DNA of 64,000 bases from Desulfovibrio legallii (lineage in GTDB: Bacteria; Desulfobacterota; Desulfovibrionia; Desulfovibrionales; Desulfovibrionaceae). Below the pieces are notes generated by a model. It saw nothing but the letters and a program-made list of their open reading frames with translations. It was not told the origin of the DNA and ran no database searches. A program made the position numbers and the translations under genes. Every line of letters begins with the position of its first letter. The first letter of the stretch is position 1. The stretch lies in assembly GCF_900102485.1 (NCBI RefSeq), contig NZ_FNBX01000006.1:87555-151554 (forward strand), given 5' to 3'. Shown piece by piece: positions 27,470 through 35,444 of this stretch.

Positions 27470-28363
27470 ATCGGGCCAGGCAAAGGGCTCCAGCTCAGGC
27501 ACGCTCAGGTCCAGATGAAAGAGGGGAGAATCCGCGCTGTGTTCCAGCAGGGCCCGCAGCGCTAGCCGGACCATGAGACAGGCCACGGCGGCCGGGGCCA
27601 GAGCGCTTACCCCTTCGCGCCGGGCCTGCTCGCGTTGACGGGGGCTTTGCCCTTCAGGATAGAGCTGCGCAAGGCGGGCTTCCGGCCCGGCGTTGGCGTA
27701 GCAGAAGCCTTCGTCCCGCAGCACGGAACCGTGGATAAACGGCACGCCCGCGGCCAGAGCGGCTTTTTCCAGGGCCGTCTTGGCGGCGATGTCGTCCAGG
27801 CAGTCCAGGGCCAGATCCATGCCCGCCACCAGGCCGGGCAGGCTTGTGGCGTCGGCCCGCAGCTGCAGGGCCTCCACATCCATGTGGGACGCCATGTCCC
27901 GCAGGGCCTCGCGCGCCGTCAGCGCCTTGGAAAGCCCCAACGCGCGTTCGCCGCAGAAGCGCTGGCGGTTGAGGTTGCTTTCCTCAAACACGTCGTCGTC
28001 CACCAGGCGCAGGCCGCCCAGGCCGGTGCGGGCCAGCAGCTCCGCCACATGCCCGCCCAGGCCGCCGCAGCCCAGCACCAGAACCCGGCTGTGCAGCAGG
28101 CGCGCCATCTGGGCGGCGGAAAACAGCCCGAAATTGCGGCGGAAGCGTTCCGGCCAGACGTTTGCGCCCAGCAGGCTGACCATGGCCGCGCGGAGGGGCA
28201 GGGCGTTGTGCGCGGCCCACAGGCGGATACCGTCAAGACTGACGAAAAGTGTTTCCGCTGCGCCTGCGGGGGCCGCTGCGCCGCGCGGGCCTTCCGCCAC
28301 CGGGCAGGCCGCGCGGATGTGGGGGCCGAAAAAGGCCCGCAGCTCCGGAAGGGTCATGGTCAA
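27461..28363 (-). CDS. ThiF/MoeB/HesA-family adenylyltransferase lacking the zinc cysteines
   Basis: 300 residues from a TTG at 28363, chosen for its 8-nt distance from a GGAGG inside the end of moaD; an ATG two codons later is the alternative. The E1-like core is intact: VLVLGCGGLGGHVAELLART nucleotide loop, VDDDVFEESNLNRQ and LDCLDD. These enzymes adenylate the C-terminal Gly-Gly of a MoaD/ThiS partner, and moaD is directly upstream. The usual pair of CxxC zinc motifs is absent (the place reads ARLAQLYPEG and QARREGV). Role: sulfur carrier activation for the tungsten or molybdenum pterin, by context. Confidence 0.82.
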   Translation of the reverse strand: MTMTLPELRAFFGPHIRAACPVAEGPRGAAAPAGAAETLFVSLDGIRLWAAHNALPLRAAMVSLLGANVWPERFRRNFGLFSAAQMARLLHSRVLVLGCGGLGGHVAELLARTGLGGLRLVDDDVFEESNLNRQRFCGERALGLSKALTAREALRDMASHMDVEALQLRADATSLPGLVAGMDLALDCLDDIAAKTALEKAALAAGVPFIHGSVLRDEGFCYANAGPEARLAQLYPEGQSPRQREQARREGVSALAPAAVACLMVRLALRALLEHSADSPLFHLDLSVPELEPFAWPDSA

Positions 28364-28367
28364 CGGG

Positions 28368-28607
28368 CTAGCCTCCCCCGACAGCCGGGAAATAGGCAAC
28401 ACGGTCACCGTCGCGCATGGGATCGTCCACCTTGTGCTGACGCCCGTTGACCATGACGATTTTGATGTCTTGCAGCGGCAGGCCCAGATGCTGCGCCAGC
28501 TGCGCTACGGTGCTGCCTTCCGGCATGCTGACATGCAGCCCGGTTTCCGGCGCATAGTCCGGCACATAATCGCGCAGGGTTGTGCTCAGCTTTACGGTTA
28601 AGTGCAT
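28368..28607 (-). CDS. MoaD/ThiS-family sulfur carrier protein
   Basis: 79 residues from the ATG at 28607, with AGGAG seven bases upstream; a longer reading to 28640 is less likely. The beta-grasp pattern and IVMVNGRQ, then LRDGDRV-like MRDGDRVAYFPAVGGG at the end match MoaD. The C-terminus is a Gly run, the site that would be adenylated and thiocarboxylated. It ends a few bases before the thiF-family gene. In context it probably supplies sulfur for pterin dithiolene formation serving the oxidoreductase upstream. Confidence 0.85.
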   Translation of the reverse strand: MHLTVKLSTTLRDYVPDYAPETGLHVSMPEGSTVAQLAQHLGLPLQDIKIVMVNGRQHKVDDPMRDGDRVAYFPAVGGG

Positions 28608-28701
28608 AAGGCGCTCCTGTTGTTGGGCGACCGTATCCATACTGCCCGCGCGGGTTCTGGGCCGTCAAGCGGCATCTTTCTTCCGCCGCAACACAAAATA
28701 T

Positions 28702-28736
28702 GCCGGGCCGTCCAGCACGGTACGGGGCGGCCCGGC
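28702..28736 (-). terminator. Possible terminator between aor and moaD
   Basis: A perfect GCCGGGCCG/CGGCCCGGC stem with a 17-nt loop is followed, on the minus strand, by ATATTTTGTG. The T-run is poor, so read-through from aor into moaD is possible. The rest of the 281-bp aor-moaD gap holds repeat copy C and no gene. Confidence 0.45.
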
Positions 28737-28761
28737 GAACAAAGGCGCTATCGCTCCTTAT

Positions 28762-28904
28762 AGCAGATTCACTTTGAGAATCTGCATTCTCAAAGTTTGC
28801 GGCACGCTCATTTTGGCGCTTAACGGCGCAAATAAATTGCGCTTACGCCTCCACAGCGGGCGTCTGCTCACGCAGCCGCCAGGGCATTTCAACTTTGAAA
28901 TGGC
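28762..28904 (+). repeat. ~145-bp interspersed repeat, copy C
   Basis: It starts AGCAGATTCACTTTGAGAAT and has the left palindrome CTTTGAGAAT-CTGC-ATTCTCAAAG, the GGCGCTTA and TGCGCTTACGC core blocks, the CTGCTCACGCAGCCGCCAGG stretch and the right palindrome CATTTCAACTTTGAAATG. The right end overlaps the 3' end of aor and supplies its TGA. Confidence 0.8.
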
Positions 28905-30640
28905 TTAATCCAGTTAAACACCGTTTTGAGCTCTTCGTGGGTGATGTCAAAGGTGGTGTTGTGCGGGGGCAGCTTCTCGTCCATAAAGAATTCGGGCAGG
29001 ATGTCCGCCGCCTGGGTGATGCCCGCGCGGCGGTTGAAGTCGATTTCTGTGGAGAGCACGCGCTGACCCAGGGTGACCACATCCTCCCCGGTGAGCCGCC
29101 AGTCGAACTTGGCGTTAAGCATGTCCACCACGGCGGGCAGGGCGTCCGGCACGTCCAGAATGGCAAAAGCCGTGAACAGGCAGAGGCCCACGGAATCCAC
29201 GGAGGCGGTGGCCACCTGCAGATTGCGTGAAAGCTCAATCTGCCCTTCCTTTTTGAGGGGATCGACCGTGCCGCCGCTGTTGAGGATATTGGAAGTGACC
29301 GCATAACCCGCCGTGTGGTCCGCGCCCATGGGCGTGGTGGCGTAGGTGACGCCCTGGCCCTTGACCGCGCGCGGGTCATAGGCGGGCAGGCTCTGCCCCT
29401 TAACCACGGGCACGCGCCGTACGCCGAAGACGCGCCCGGTAGTGGCCGCGCCGCAGCCGATAACGCGGCCCAATGGGGTGCCCTCGCTGATGCCGTTCAT
29501 GGCATCCAGCACGGCCTTGGCGTCGCCGTAGGGGATGCCCCCCCCGGCCATGGCCACGCCCACGGCCACGCCCACGTCAATGGTGTCCAGGCCGATGTCG
29601 TCGCACATGTAGTCATAGCGGGAAATGGCGTCCAGATCGGCAATGCCGGAATGGGGGCCGAAGCACCACAGAGTTTCGTATTCCGGCCATTTGCTTTGGA
29701 ATTTTCCTTTTTTGTCCGGCAGAATGCCGCTGCAGCGGATCATGCAGCCGCTCATGCAGCCGTGGGCCACCACGCCTTCGCCGCCGCGCTCTTTGGTAAT
29801 TTTGTTCATATATTCGCCGGAAACGGCCTCGTGCTTGTCAAACTGCCCCACCGTAAAGTTGGCCGTGGGCAGGCCCCCGGCCTCGTGCAGGATATTGACC
29901 AGCACGGCGGTGCCGTATTCCGCCAGACCTTTGCTGGTAATGGGGTGCTCCGCCAGGGCTTTGGCAAAGCGTTTGGAGGCCTCGCGAAAAGCTTTGGCGT
30001 CGGCAAGGGGCTGGCTTTTGCCGCCCTCTGGGTTCACGATGATGGCCTTGAGGCCCTTGGAGCCCATAACCGCGCCCACGCCGCCGCGTCCTGCATGGCG
30101 CATGGGGCGCAGCTCCCGGTCGGTGCAGGCGATGGAGGCCGCCGTCAGCCTGAATTCGCCCGCGCGGCCGATGGTGATGTAGCTGCATTCCTTGCCGTGC
30201 TTTTCCACCAGCTTTTCCACAGCGGCAAAGTTGTTCAGGCCGGCAACCTCGGCCGGAATGAGCCTGGCGCGGTCCTTGCCCACCTCCAGCTGCCACCAGG
30301 AGCCTTCCTCGGCCATGTTTTCCACAATAACGGCCAGAATGCCCAGGCGCGCCAGATGGCCGCCGGGCTGCCCGCCGGCGTTGGATTCCTTGATGCCCTC
30401 GGTAAGGGGGCTTTTACAGCCGACGGAAAGGCGGTTGGTGTTAGGGCTGTTGGTAGCGCCCAGCAGGCCGGGCGCAAAGACCAGCTTGTTGTGCGGGCCA
30501 ATGGGGGTGCAGGTGGGCGGTACCTCGCGCGCGACAATGGTGGATGTCAGCGCGCGGCCGCCAAGGCCGGCATATTCCTGGGGAATTTCTTCAAAAGCAC
30601 AGGTCTTGGTCGCCATATTGACGCGCAGAAAACGGAACAT
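28889..30640 (-). CDS. aor: Aldehyde:ferredoxin oxidoreductase (tungsten enzyme)
   Basis: 583 residues from the ATG at 30640, preceded by AGGAGG. The enzyme oxidises aldehydes to acids with ferredoxin, using a bis-pterin tungsten cofactor and a [4Fe-4S] cluster. All four cluster cysteines are visible: Cys295, Cys299 and Cys303 in CMSGCMIRC, and Cys487 in DSVGLCLF. The N-terminal pterin-binding region includes GLGGRALTS and the RHAGRGGVGAVMGSKGLKAI block. The last residues (FQS) and stop codon are encoded by the interspersed repeat, so the native C-terminus may have been slightly altered. It lies between the tungstate transporter and moaD-thiF. Confidence 0.95.
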   Translation of the reverse strand: MFRFLRVNMATKTCAFEEIPQEYAGLGGRALTSTIVAREVPPTCTPIGPHNKLVFAPGLLGATNSPNTNRLSVGCKSPLTEGIKESNAGGQPGGHLARLGILAVIVENMAEEGSWWQLEVGKDRARLIPAEVAGLNNFAAVEKLVEKHGKECSYITIGRAGEFRLTAASIACTDRELRPMRHAGRGGVGAVMGSKGLKAIIVNPEGGKSQPLADAKAFREASKRFAKALAEHPITSKGLAEYGTAVLVNILHEAGGLPTANFTVGQFDKHEAVSGEYMNKITKERGGEGVVAHGCMSGCMIRCSGILPDKKGKFQSKWPEYETLWCFGPHSGIADLDAISRYDYMCDDIGLDTIDVGVAVGVAMAGGGIPYGDAKAVLDAMNGISEGTPLGRVIGCGAATTGRVFGVRRVPVVKGQSLPAYDPRAVKGQGVTYATTPMGADHTAGYAVTSNILNSGGTVDPLKKEGQIELSRNLQVATASVDSVGLCLFTAFAILDVPDALPAVVDMLNAKFDWRLTGEDVVTLGQRVLSTEIDFNRRAGITQAADILPEFFMDEKLPPHNTTFDITHEELKTVFNWIKPFQS

Positions 30641-30663
30641 GGAGCCTCCTTGCCAGGCCGCAT

Positions 30664-30699
30664 AGGGTACGCCTGTACGTGTTTTCCCTTCTGTACCCT
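30664..30699 (-). promoter_or_regulatory. Leader hairpin upstream of aor
   Basis: AGGGTAC and GTACCCT form a 7-bp inverted repeat 22 bp apart, ending 24 bp before the aor ATG on the minus strand. It may be a leader structure or operator. In the same 223-bp gap TTGCCG and GACAAT with an 18-bp spacer form a weak promoter candidate for aor. The sequence does not resemble a full Moco riboswitch to my reading. Confidence 0.3.
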
Positions 30700-30863
30700 G
30701 TGGGGAAAAAGGAGCGCAACTCCGCACAAAAATTGTCTCGCTTTTCTGTTGCAGACGGCAAAGGATTGGAAAAAAGAGGGCTGTTTTGCAAAAACTTGTT
30801 CTATTCCAGATGGGTAGGGTAGCTTTGTGCTGTGGGGCTGCAGCGATGGTATTGCCTGGTCGT

Positions 30864-31502
30864 TCAGTCAGTCTCGTCCCAGGCGGTCCCAAGGCGTATT
30901 TCCCGCGCCTCCAGGGCACGCAGCAGGGCCGCGTCGTGGGTGGCGCAGACCACCGTGACGCCCTGGGCCGCACAGCTTGCCACGGCCGCCGCCATGGCCC
31001 GCGCGCTGGCCGCGTCCACATTGGATGTGGGCTCGTCCAGTAGCAGCACCTTGGGCCGCAGGGCCAGGCGGGCGGCCAGGGCCACGCGCTGGCGTTCGCC
31101 GCCGGAAAGCTCGTGCGGGCCGCGCCCGGCAAGGGCCCAGGGGTCTGCAAAGCCTGCCGCCCGCATGCACTGCGCGTAGATCTGCCGCAGGTTCCCTGTC
31201 TGGCGGCGCAGCCGCAGGCCCAGCAGTACGTTGGAGAGAACGCTCATTCGCAGCAGATACGGTTCCTGCAGCAGAAGAGTGACTTCCTTTCGCCCGGCCG
31301 CGCCGCCGTGGTAGCGCAGGGTTCCGGCCACGGGGCGCTCCAGAAAGGCCAGCAGGCGCAGGAGCGTGGATTTGCCGCAACCGTTGGGGCCGGTGAGGGC
31401 CGTCACCGCGCCCTGCGGAATGGCCAGCCGCGGCAGACGCAGCGCCTCGCGGCCTTCATAGCGCTGCACAAGGTCGCGTCCTTCATAGATTGCGGCTGTC
31501 AT
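30864..31502 (-). CDS. tupC: Tungstate ABC transporter ATP-binding protein
   Basis: 212 residues, short as in TupC/WtpC-type ATPases. The Walker A GPNGCGKST, the Q-loop LLLQEPYLL, the signature LSGGERQRVALAARLAL, the Walker B VLLLDEPTSNVD and the switch His in CATHDAALL are all in order. It energises import through the adjacent permease. The start overlaps the tupB stop by 4 bp. Specificity for tungstate over molybdate is inferred from the binding protein and the neighbouring tungsten enzyme. Confidence 0.9.
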   Translation of the reverse strand: MTAAIYEGRDLVQRYEGREALRLPRLAIPQGAVTALTGPNGCGKSTLLRLLAFLERPVAGTLRYHGGAAGRKEVTLLLQEPYLLRMSVLSNVLLGLRLRRQTGNLRQIYAQCMRAAGFADPWALAGRGPHELSGGERQRVALAARLALRPKVLLLDEPTSNVDAASARAMAAAVASCAAQGVTVVCATHDAALLRALEAREIRLGTAWDETD

Positions 31503-32194
31503 ACGCGGCTCCTGCGGCGGAAAAAGGCGAGCGTCAGGTTAACGAAAAAAGCCATGAGCAGCAGCACCAGCCCCAGGGCAATGCCCTGGGCAAAATCCCC
31601 CTTGCTTGTTTCCAGCGCAATGGCCGTGGTCATGGTGCGGGTGGCATAGCGGATGTTGCCCCCCAGCATCATGGCCACGCCCACTTCGGTGATGACGCGG
31701 CCGAAGGCGGTAATGCAGACCATGCCCACGGCGTAGCGGCATTCCCAGAGGGAGCAGAGGGCCAGCTGGCGGCCATCGGCCCCCAGGGTCAGGAGGGTCT
31801 CGCGGCAGCGCGGGTCCAGATCCTCCACGGCCTGCGCCGTCCAGGAAACCACAATGGGCAGGGCCAGCACGGCCTGACCTATGGCCATGCCCCGCAGGGT
31901 GAACAGCAGGCCGTAAGCGCCCAAGGGGCCGCGCGCGGTAATAAGGGTATAGATCAGCAGACCGATGAGCACCGTGGGAAAGGCCAGCAGGGTATCGGAA
32001 GCAAGCCGCAGCGCACGTCGGCCCGGAAAGGCGCAGTAGCCCAGCAGAAAGCCCAGGGGCAGCCCCAGCAGCAAGGCCGCCGCCATGGCCAGACAGGTGG
32101 AGGCCAGTGTGGCCTCAATGGCCGAAAAAGTGGCCGCGTCCATCCGCGTCAGCAGGTGCAGGGCGCTCTGAAAGCCGTTGATAAGGTAGTCCAT
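31499..32194 (-). CDS. tupB: Tungstate ABC transporter permease
   Basis: 231 residues with about five to six hydrophobic helices, a typical size for TupB. The binding-protein-dependent transport loop appears as ETLLTLGADGRQLALC, with the conserved E-A/T-x3-G-A pattern. Helices include STCLAMAAALLLGLPLGFLL and the C-terminal GLVLLLMAFFVNLTLAFF. It is inserted in the inner membrane as a homodimer in related systems. A 91-bp gap separates it from tupA, with no gene in it. Confidence 0.9.
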   Translation of the reverse strand: MDYLINGFQSALHLLTRMDAATFSAIEATLASTCLAMAAALLLGLPLGFLLGYCAFPGRRALRLASDTLLAFPTVLIGLLIYTLITARGPLGAYGLLFTLRGMAIGQAVLALPIVVSWTAQAVEDLDPRCRETLLTLGADGRQLALCSLWECRYAVGMVCITAFGRVITEVGVAMMLGGNIRYATRTMTTAIALETSKGDFAQGIALGLVLLLMAFFVNLTLAFFRRRSRV

Positions 32195-32285
32195 AGTGGC
32201 CGCCGGTGCTTTCTGAGGGAGTTCGGAATGCAGACAGGGCCTGGCCCCCGCGCCTTCGGCCCTGTCTGTTCCGCACTGTGCGGCT

Positions 32286-33113
32286 TTATTGGCCTGCGTT
32301 GGGGAAGAAGAGCTGCTTGCCCTTCAATTTGTAGGCGGCGATTTTTTGCTGGGTGGACGGTGCTGCCCACCAATCTTCAAATTTTTTGGCCAGATCTTTT
32401 CTGACCTTGGGGCATTGGGCGGGGTTGACGGTTATCACGCTGTACTGGTTGAAGAGGGCCTTATCGCCTTCCACCACAATGGTCAGGGGGTTTGTGTCGC
32501 CTGTCCTTTCAGCGAAGGAAATCCACGTCCCGCGGTCCGTAAGGGCGTAGGCGCGCCTTTCTGCAGCCATGTTCAGTGTGGCCATCATGCCCTGCCCGGC
32601 GGAGATGTAGTGGGGCTCCGCATCAGGGGCAAGATTGCACTGTTGCCAAAGCCTTTGCTCGGCCTTGTGCGTGCCGGACTGGTCGCCGCGGCTTACAAAA
32701 TTTGCCTTGGCGGCAAAGATGCGCTGGAGCGCCGCGTCAGCGGAGCGGCCTTTAACGTCCGCCGGATCGGCAAGGGGGCCCACGATGATAAAGTCGTTGT
32801 ACATGACCTGCCGCCGGTCAATGCCGTGGCCTGCCGCAACAAAGGCCTTTTCTGCCGCGGGGGCGTGCACCAGCAGCACGTCGGCGTCGCAGTTTTTGGC
32901 TATTTCCAGGGCCTTGCCGGTGCCCACGGCCACCCATTTAAGGTCGATGCCGGTTTCCTTTCTGAAGTCTGGTTCAAGGTATTCCAGCAGGCCGGAATCC
33001 TGGGTGCTGGTGGTAGTGGCCATCATGAGGCTTTCCGCGGCCTGGGCCGCCGGGGCGAAGGTCAGAACCACGGCGGCGCAGACTGCGGCGCTGAAGCGTG
33101 CCGGAGAGAACAT
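32286..33113 (-). CDS. tupA: Tungstate-binding periplasmic protein
   Basis: 275 residues. A Sec signal peptide is clear (FSAAVCAAVVLTFAPAAQA, cleavage after AQA near residue 25). The mature start carries ATTTSTQDSGLL, the hallmark of TupA proteins, and SRGDQSGTHKAE and YTLTDRGT-like YALTDRGTWI follow, the other oxyanion-binding loops. It captures tungstate in the periplasm for TupB/TupC. The gene follows tunR, with a 161-bp gap containing a palindrome. Confidence 0.94.
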   Translation of the reverse strand: MFSPARFSAAVCAAVVLTFAPAAQAAESLMMATTTSTQDSGLLEYLEPDFRKETGIDLKWVAVGTGKALEIAKNCDADVLLVHAPAAEKAFVAAGHGIDRRQVMYNDFIIVGPLADPADVKGRSADAALQRIFAAKANFVSRGDQSGTHKAEQRLWQQCNLAPDAEPHYISAGQGMMATLNMAAERRAYALTDRGTWISFAERTGDTNPLTIVVEGDKALFNQYSVITVNPAQCPKVRKDLAKKFEDWWAAPSTQQKIAAYKLKGKQLFFPNAGQ

Positions 33114-33153
33114 GCGTGCGACTCCTGTTGTAAGGGCAAGTTTGCCTGTAGAG

Positions 33154-33170
33154 CGTTGTGCGCGACAATG
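33154..33170. promoter_or_regulatory. Candidate operator between tunR and tupA
   Basis: CGTTGT-GCGCG-ACAATG is an imperfect palindrome with TTGT/ACAA half-sites, 41-57 bp upstream of the tupA start. On the minus strand a TGATAC hexamer lies just upstream and could be a -10. A tungstate-sensing repressor encoded next door makes this a reasonable site, but the recognition sequence is not known to me. Confidence 0.35.
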
Positions 33171-33274
33171 TTCACGGTATCATGAAAAAGCGGGATAGAA
33201 AAGCCAGGCGGGGGCTGTCCGTCGGCACGGCTTGCTGCGGGGTGGGGCTAACCCTTGCGGGGCAGGGCGGCGGT

Positions 33275-34270
33275 TCAGTCGTCCAGAAGGCGGACAGCGG
33301 CGGAGGAGAAGTAGGCGCAGACCTTGCCGCCCTCGCGCAGCCGCGCCTGGGTAAGAGCGGCGGTTTCCAGCGTGGCGCGCAAGGTGGTGCCGTCCGCAAG
33401 GCCGATGCAGGCAAAACTTTCCACCAGGTCGGAATGCAGGCTTTCCACCACGCCTTTGAGGCAGTTGGCAAGGCTCAGGGGGGTTCTTTCCGGGGTGAGG
33501 GCGATGCGTTCCGGATCGACGCGGGCGCTCAGAACCTGGTTTTCGTGCACTTCCAGAAGTGCCGCCTCTTCCGGGGTGCAGGCGGCAAGCAGACGCAGAT
33601 CGGAAAAAGTGGTGATCTCCACCTGCACCTTGCGCATGCCGACGGCCATACGGCTGACAATGCCCCAGAAGAGGTTGGCGCCATCGTCCGCCTCGCCGCC
33701 GCAGGCGGCGTTCCGGCGTTGGGCCTGGGCGCTCAGAACCTGTCGGGCCGCGCCGCCGGAAAAATTCAGAAAGGCCAGCAGCTGCTCCGCGTCCTGCTGT
33801 CCCAGAAATTTGAGCACCAGCGGCATGGGCACGTGCAGCTCCAGCAGCTCAAGGCCACGGGAATAGCGGATGGCGCGCGGGCCTACGGCATTGGCCGGCA
33901 GGCCCATGCGGCTGCCCACCGCATAAAGTTTTTTGCGCAAAAAGCTCTGGTCCAGCTGCAAAAAATCCGGCTCGGCCGCCTGGGGCAGGCTGAGGATGCG
34001 CCGGATGTTGCGCATGGCGCTCACCGGCAGCAGGATTTCCCTGGCGTTGGAGCCCGGCACGCGGAGCACGCCCGTAATGGTGTCAATGGCGGCGCGGGGA
34101 ACAATCTGCAGCGCTTCGCCCAGGCGGAGGCCGCCGTAGCGCATGAGCAGAAAGGCCAAGTGCAGCCGTGCCCGCAGGAGCTTCTGGGTGCGGGTGACGG
34201 CCTCGGCCTCCCACTGTTCCCAGCACAGGGTCAGGCCTTCAAGCTCTTGGCGTGTAAGATGGCGTTGCAT
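33275..34270 (-). CDS. tunR: TunR-like tungstate-responsive regulator (recombinase-like DNA-binding domain plus TOBE domains)
   Basis: 331 residues from the ATG at 34270; the longer reading adds Pro/Arg-rich filler. The N-terminal ~190 residues look like a tyrosine recombinase: YGGLRLGEALQI keeps the first catalytic Arg context. The HxxR box is PRAIR and no tyrosine follows LGQQDAEQLLAFLNF, so it should bind but not cleave DNA. Two TOBE-type domains follow (about 210-265 and 268-331), which bind molybdate or tungstate. This architecture is that of TunR of sulfate reducers. It precedes tupABC and probably represses it when tungstate is plentiful. Confidence 0.85.
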   Translation of the reverse strand: MQRHLTRQELEGLTLCWEQWEAEAVTRTQKLLRARLHLAFLLMRYGGLRLGEALQIVPRAAIDTITGVLRVPGSNAREILLPVSAMRNIRRILSLPQAAEPDFLQLDQSFLRKKLYAVGSRMGLPANAVGPRAIRYSRGLELLELHVPMPLVLKFLGQQDAEQLLAFLNFSGGAARQVLSAQAQRRNAACGGEADDGANLFWGIVSRMAVGMRKVQVEITTFSDLRLLAACTPEEAALLEVHENQVLSARVDPERIALTPERTPLSLANCLKGVVESLHSDLVESFACIGLADGTTLRATLETAALTQARLREGGKVCAYFSSAAVRLLDD

Positions 34271-34385
34271 GGTGCGATGGCGTCCGGCGCAAGGAGCGGC
34301 TGTGGGCCGCGGATTTTTCAGGTCGGCGCGCCCGCGGCGGGAGTGCGGCGGCGGCGCGCCGCGCGGGCAGCCGGAGCGCAAGGGG

Positions 34386-35441
34386 TCAGTCCGCGGCCGT
34401 TTCCGGGGCGTCCACAGCGGCGTCCATATCCACCGTGGGGCCGATGCCGCCGGCGGCAAAGGCCGTGAGCAGCCGGTTGGTCATTTCCTGGTCGTAGCGG
34501 GCGTCGCCGGCCAGCTCTTTGGCGGCGGCCAGGATGTCCTTGCTCTGGCCGTAGGGGCGGTCGCAGATCATGGCGGAAAAGGAATCCGCAATGGCCGTGA
34601 TGCGGCCCACCCGGCTGATCTGCGCGCCCTTGAGGTGTTGCGGATAGCCGGAGCCGTCCAGGCGTTCGTGGTGCTCAAAGCAGGCCCGCACCAGCTCCTC
34701 GAAGGCTACGTCCATCTTCTGCATGAGTTTGATGCCCACCAGGGGGTGCGGCAGAATTTTTTCCCGTTCCTCCGTCTTGAGGGGGCCGGATTTGTTGGTC
34801 AGGAAGGCGGGCACCTTGAGCATGCCCACATCGTGCAGCAAGAAGGCAAGGGCCATGCGGTCCAGGTCGCGGCGGCGGATTTCGCCCGTGCCTTGCAGCC
34901 ACAGCCAGAGGCCCACAATCATGGTGTTGATGGCGTGGCGCGGCTGGGAATATTTGCGGAACAGCCGCCGCATAAAGATAGTGCAGCGGTGGCGGTCGTT
35001 CCAGAGGTATTCCGTTACCACCATGACGTCGCGGTACAGAGGCTCAAAGACCAGCTTGACCGGCTGTTCCGCAAATTGCCCGTAGCGCAGGAGCAGAGCG
35101 CGGATGCAGATGTCGGCGATTTCCGCTTCCTTGAGGTTCTGATCCTGCAGCACCAGGTCCAGCTGCTTGACGATATGGCGCGAGTAGATGGGGTGGTCGG
35201 AGCGGGAAACAAAAAGATTGCCCTCGGCGCAGAGGGCGGCCACCTCGTCCACCTGCTCGTTGCTGAGCCGCACGCCCTTTTTGCAGTAGGGGGCCAGCAC
35301 GCTGATGTCCTCGCGAAAGCTGAACAGATCTACCGGCGGACGGTATTTGGGAAAGCTGGAGAGGATTTCTCCACTAATCTGGTAGTATTCCTCATTGATG
35401 TTCTGAGGGATGGGCCGGCTTTCCCTAATATTCTGGGCCAT
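34386..35441 (-). CDS. HD-GYP domain protein (putative cyclic di-GMP phosphodiesterase)
   Basis: 351 residues, no membrane helix. The C-terminal HD-GYP domain has LLHDVGMLKVPAFLTN, HPLVGIKLMQ, HHERLDGSGYP and ADSFSAMICDRPY, so both the HD pair and GYP triad are intact. The N-terminal ~170 residues are helical and unrecognised, and might sense a signal. It starts 3 bp after the pyruvate kinase stop, an unusual pairing. Degradation of cyclic di-GMP is inferred from family. Confidence 0.9.
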   Translation of the reverse strand: MAQNIRESRPIPQNINEEYYQISGEILSSFPKYRPPVDLFSFREDISVLAPYCKKGVRLSNEQVDEVAALCAEGNLFVSRSDHPIYSRHIVKQLDLVLQDQNLKEAEIADICIRALLLRYGQFAEQPVKLVFEPLYRDVMVVTEYLWNDRHRCTIFMRRLFRKYSQPRHAINTMIVGLWLWLQGTGEIRRRDLDRMALAFLLHDVGMLKVPAFLTNKSGPLKTEEREKILPHPLVGIKLMQKMDVAFEELVRACFEHHERLDGSGYPQHLKGAQISRVGRITAIADSFSAMICDRPYGQSKDILAAAKELAGDARYDQEMTNRLLTAFAAGGIGPTVDMDAAVDAPETAAD

Positions 35442-35444
35442 AGG

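Noticed and set aside
30641..30863. A molybdenum or tungsten cofactor riboswitch upstream of aor.
   Set aside because: Only one simple inverted repeat was found; the multi-stem pattern of the Moco family could not be recognised by eye.
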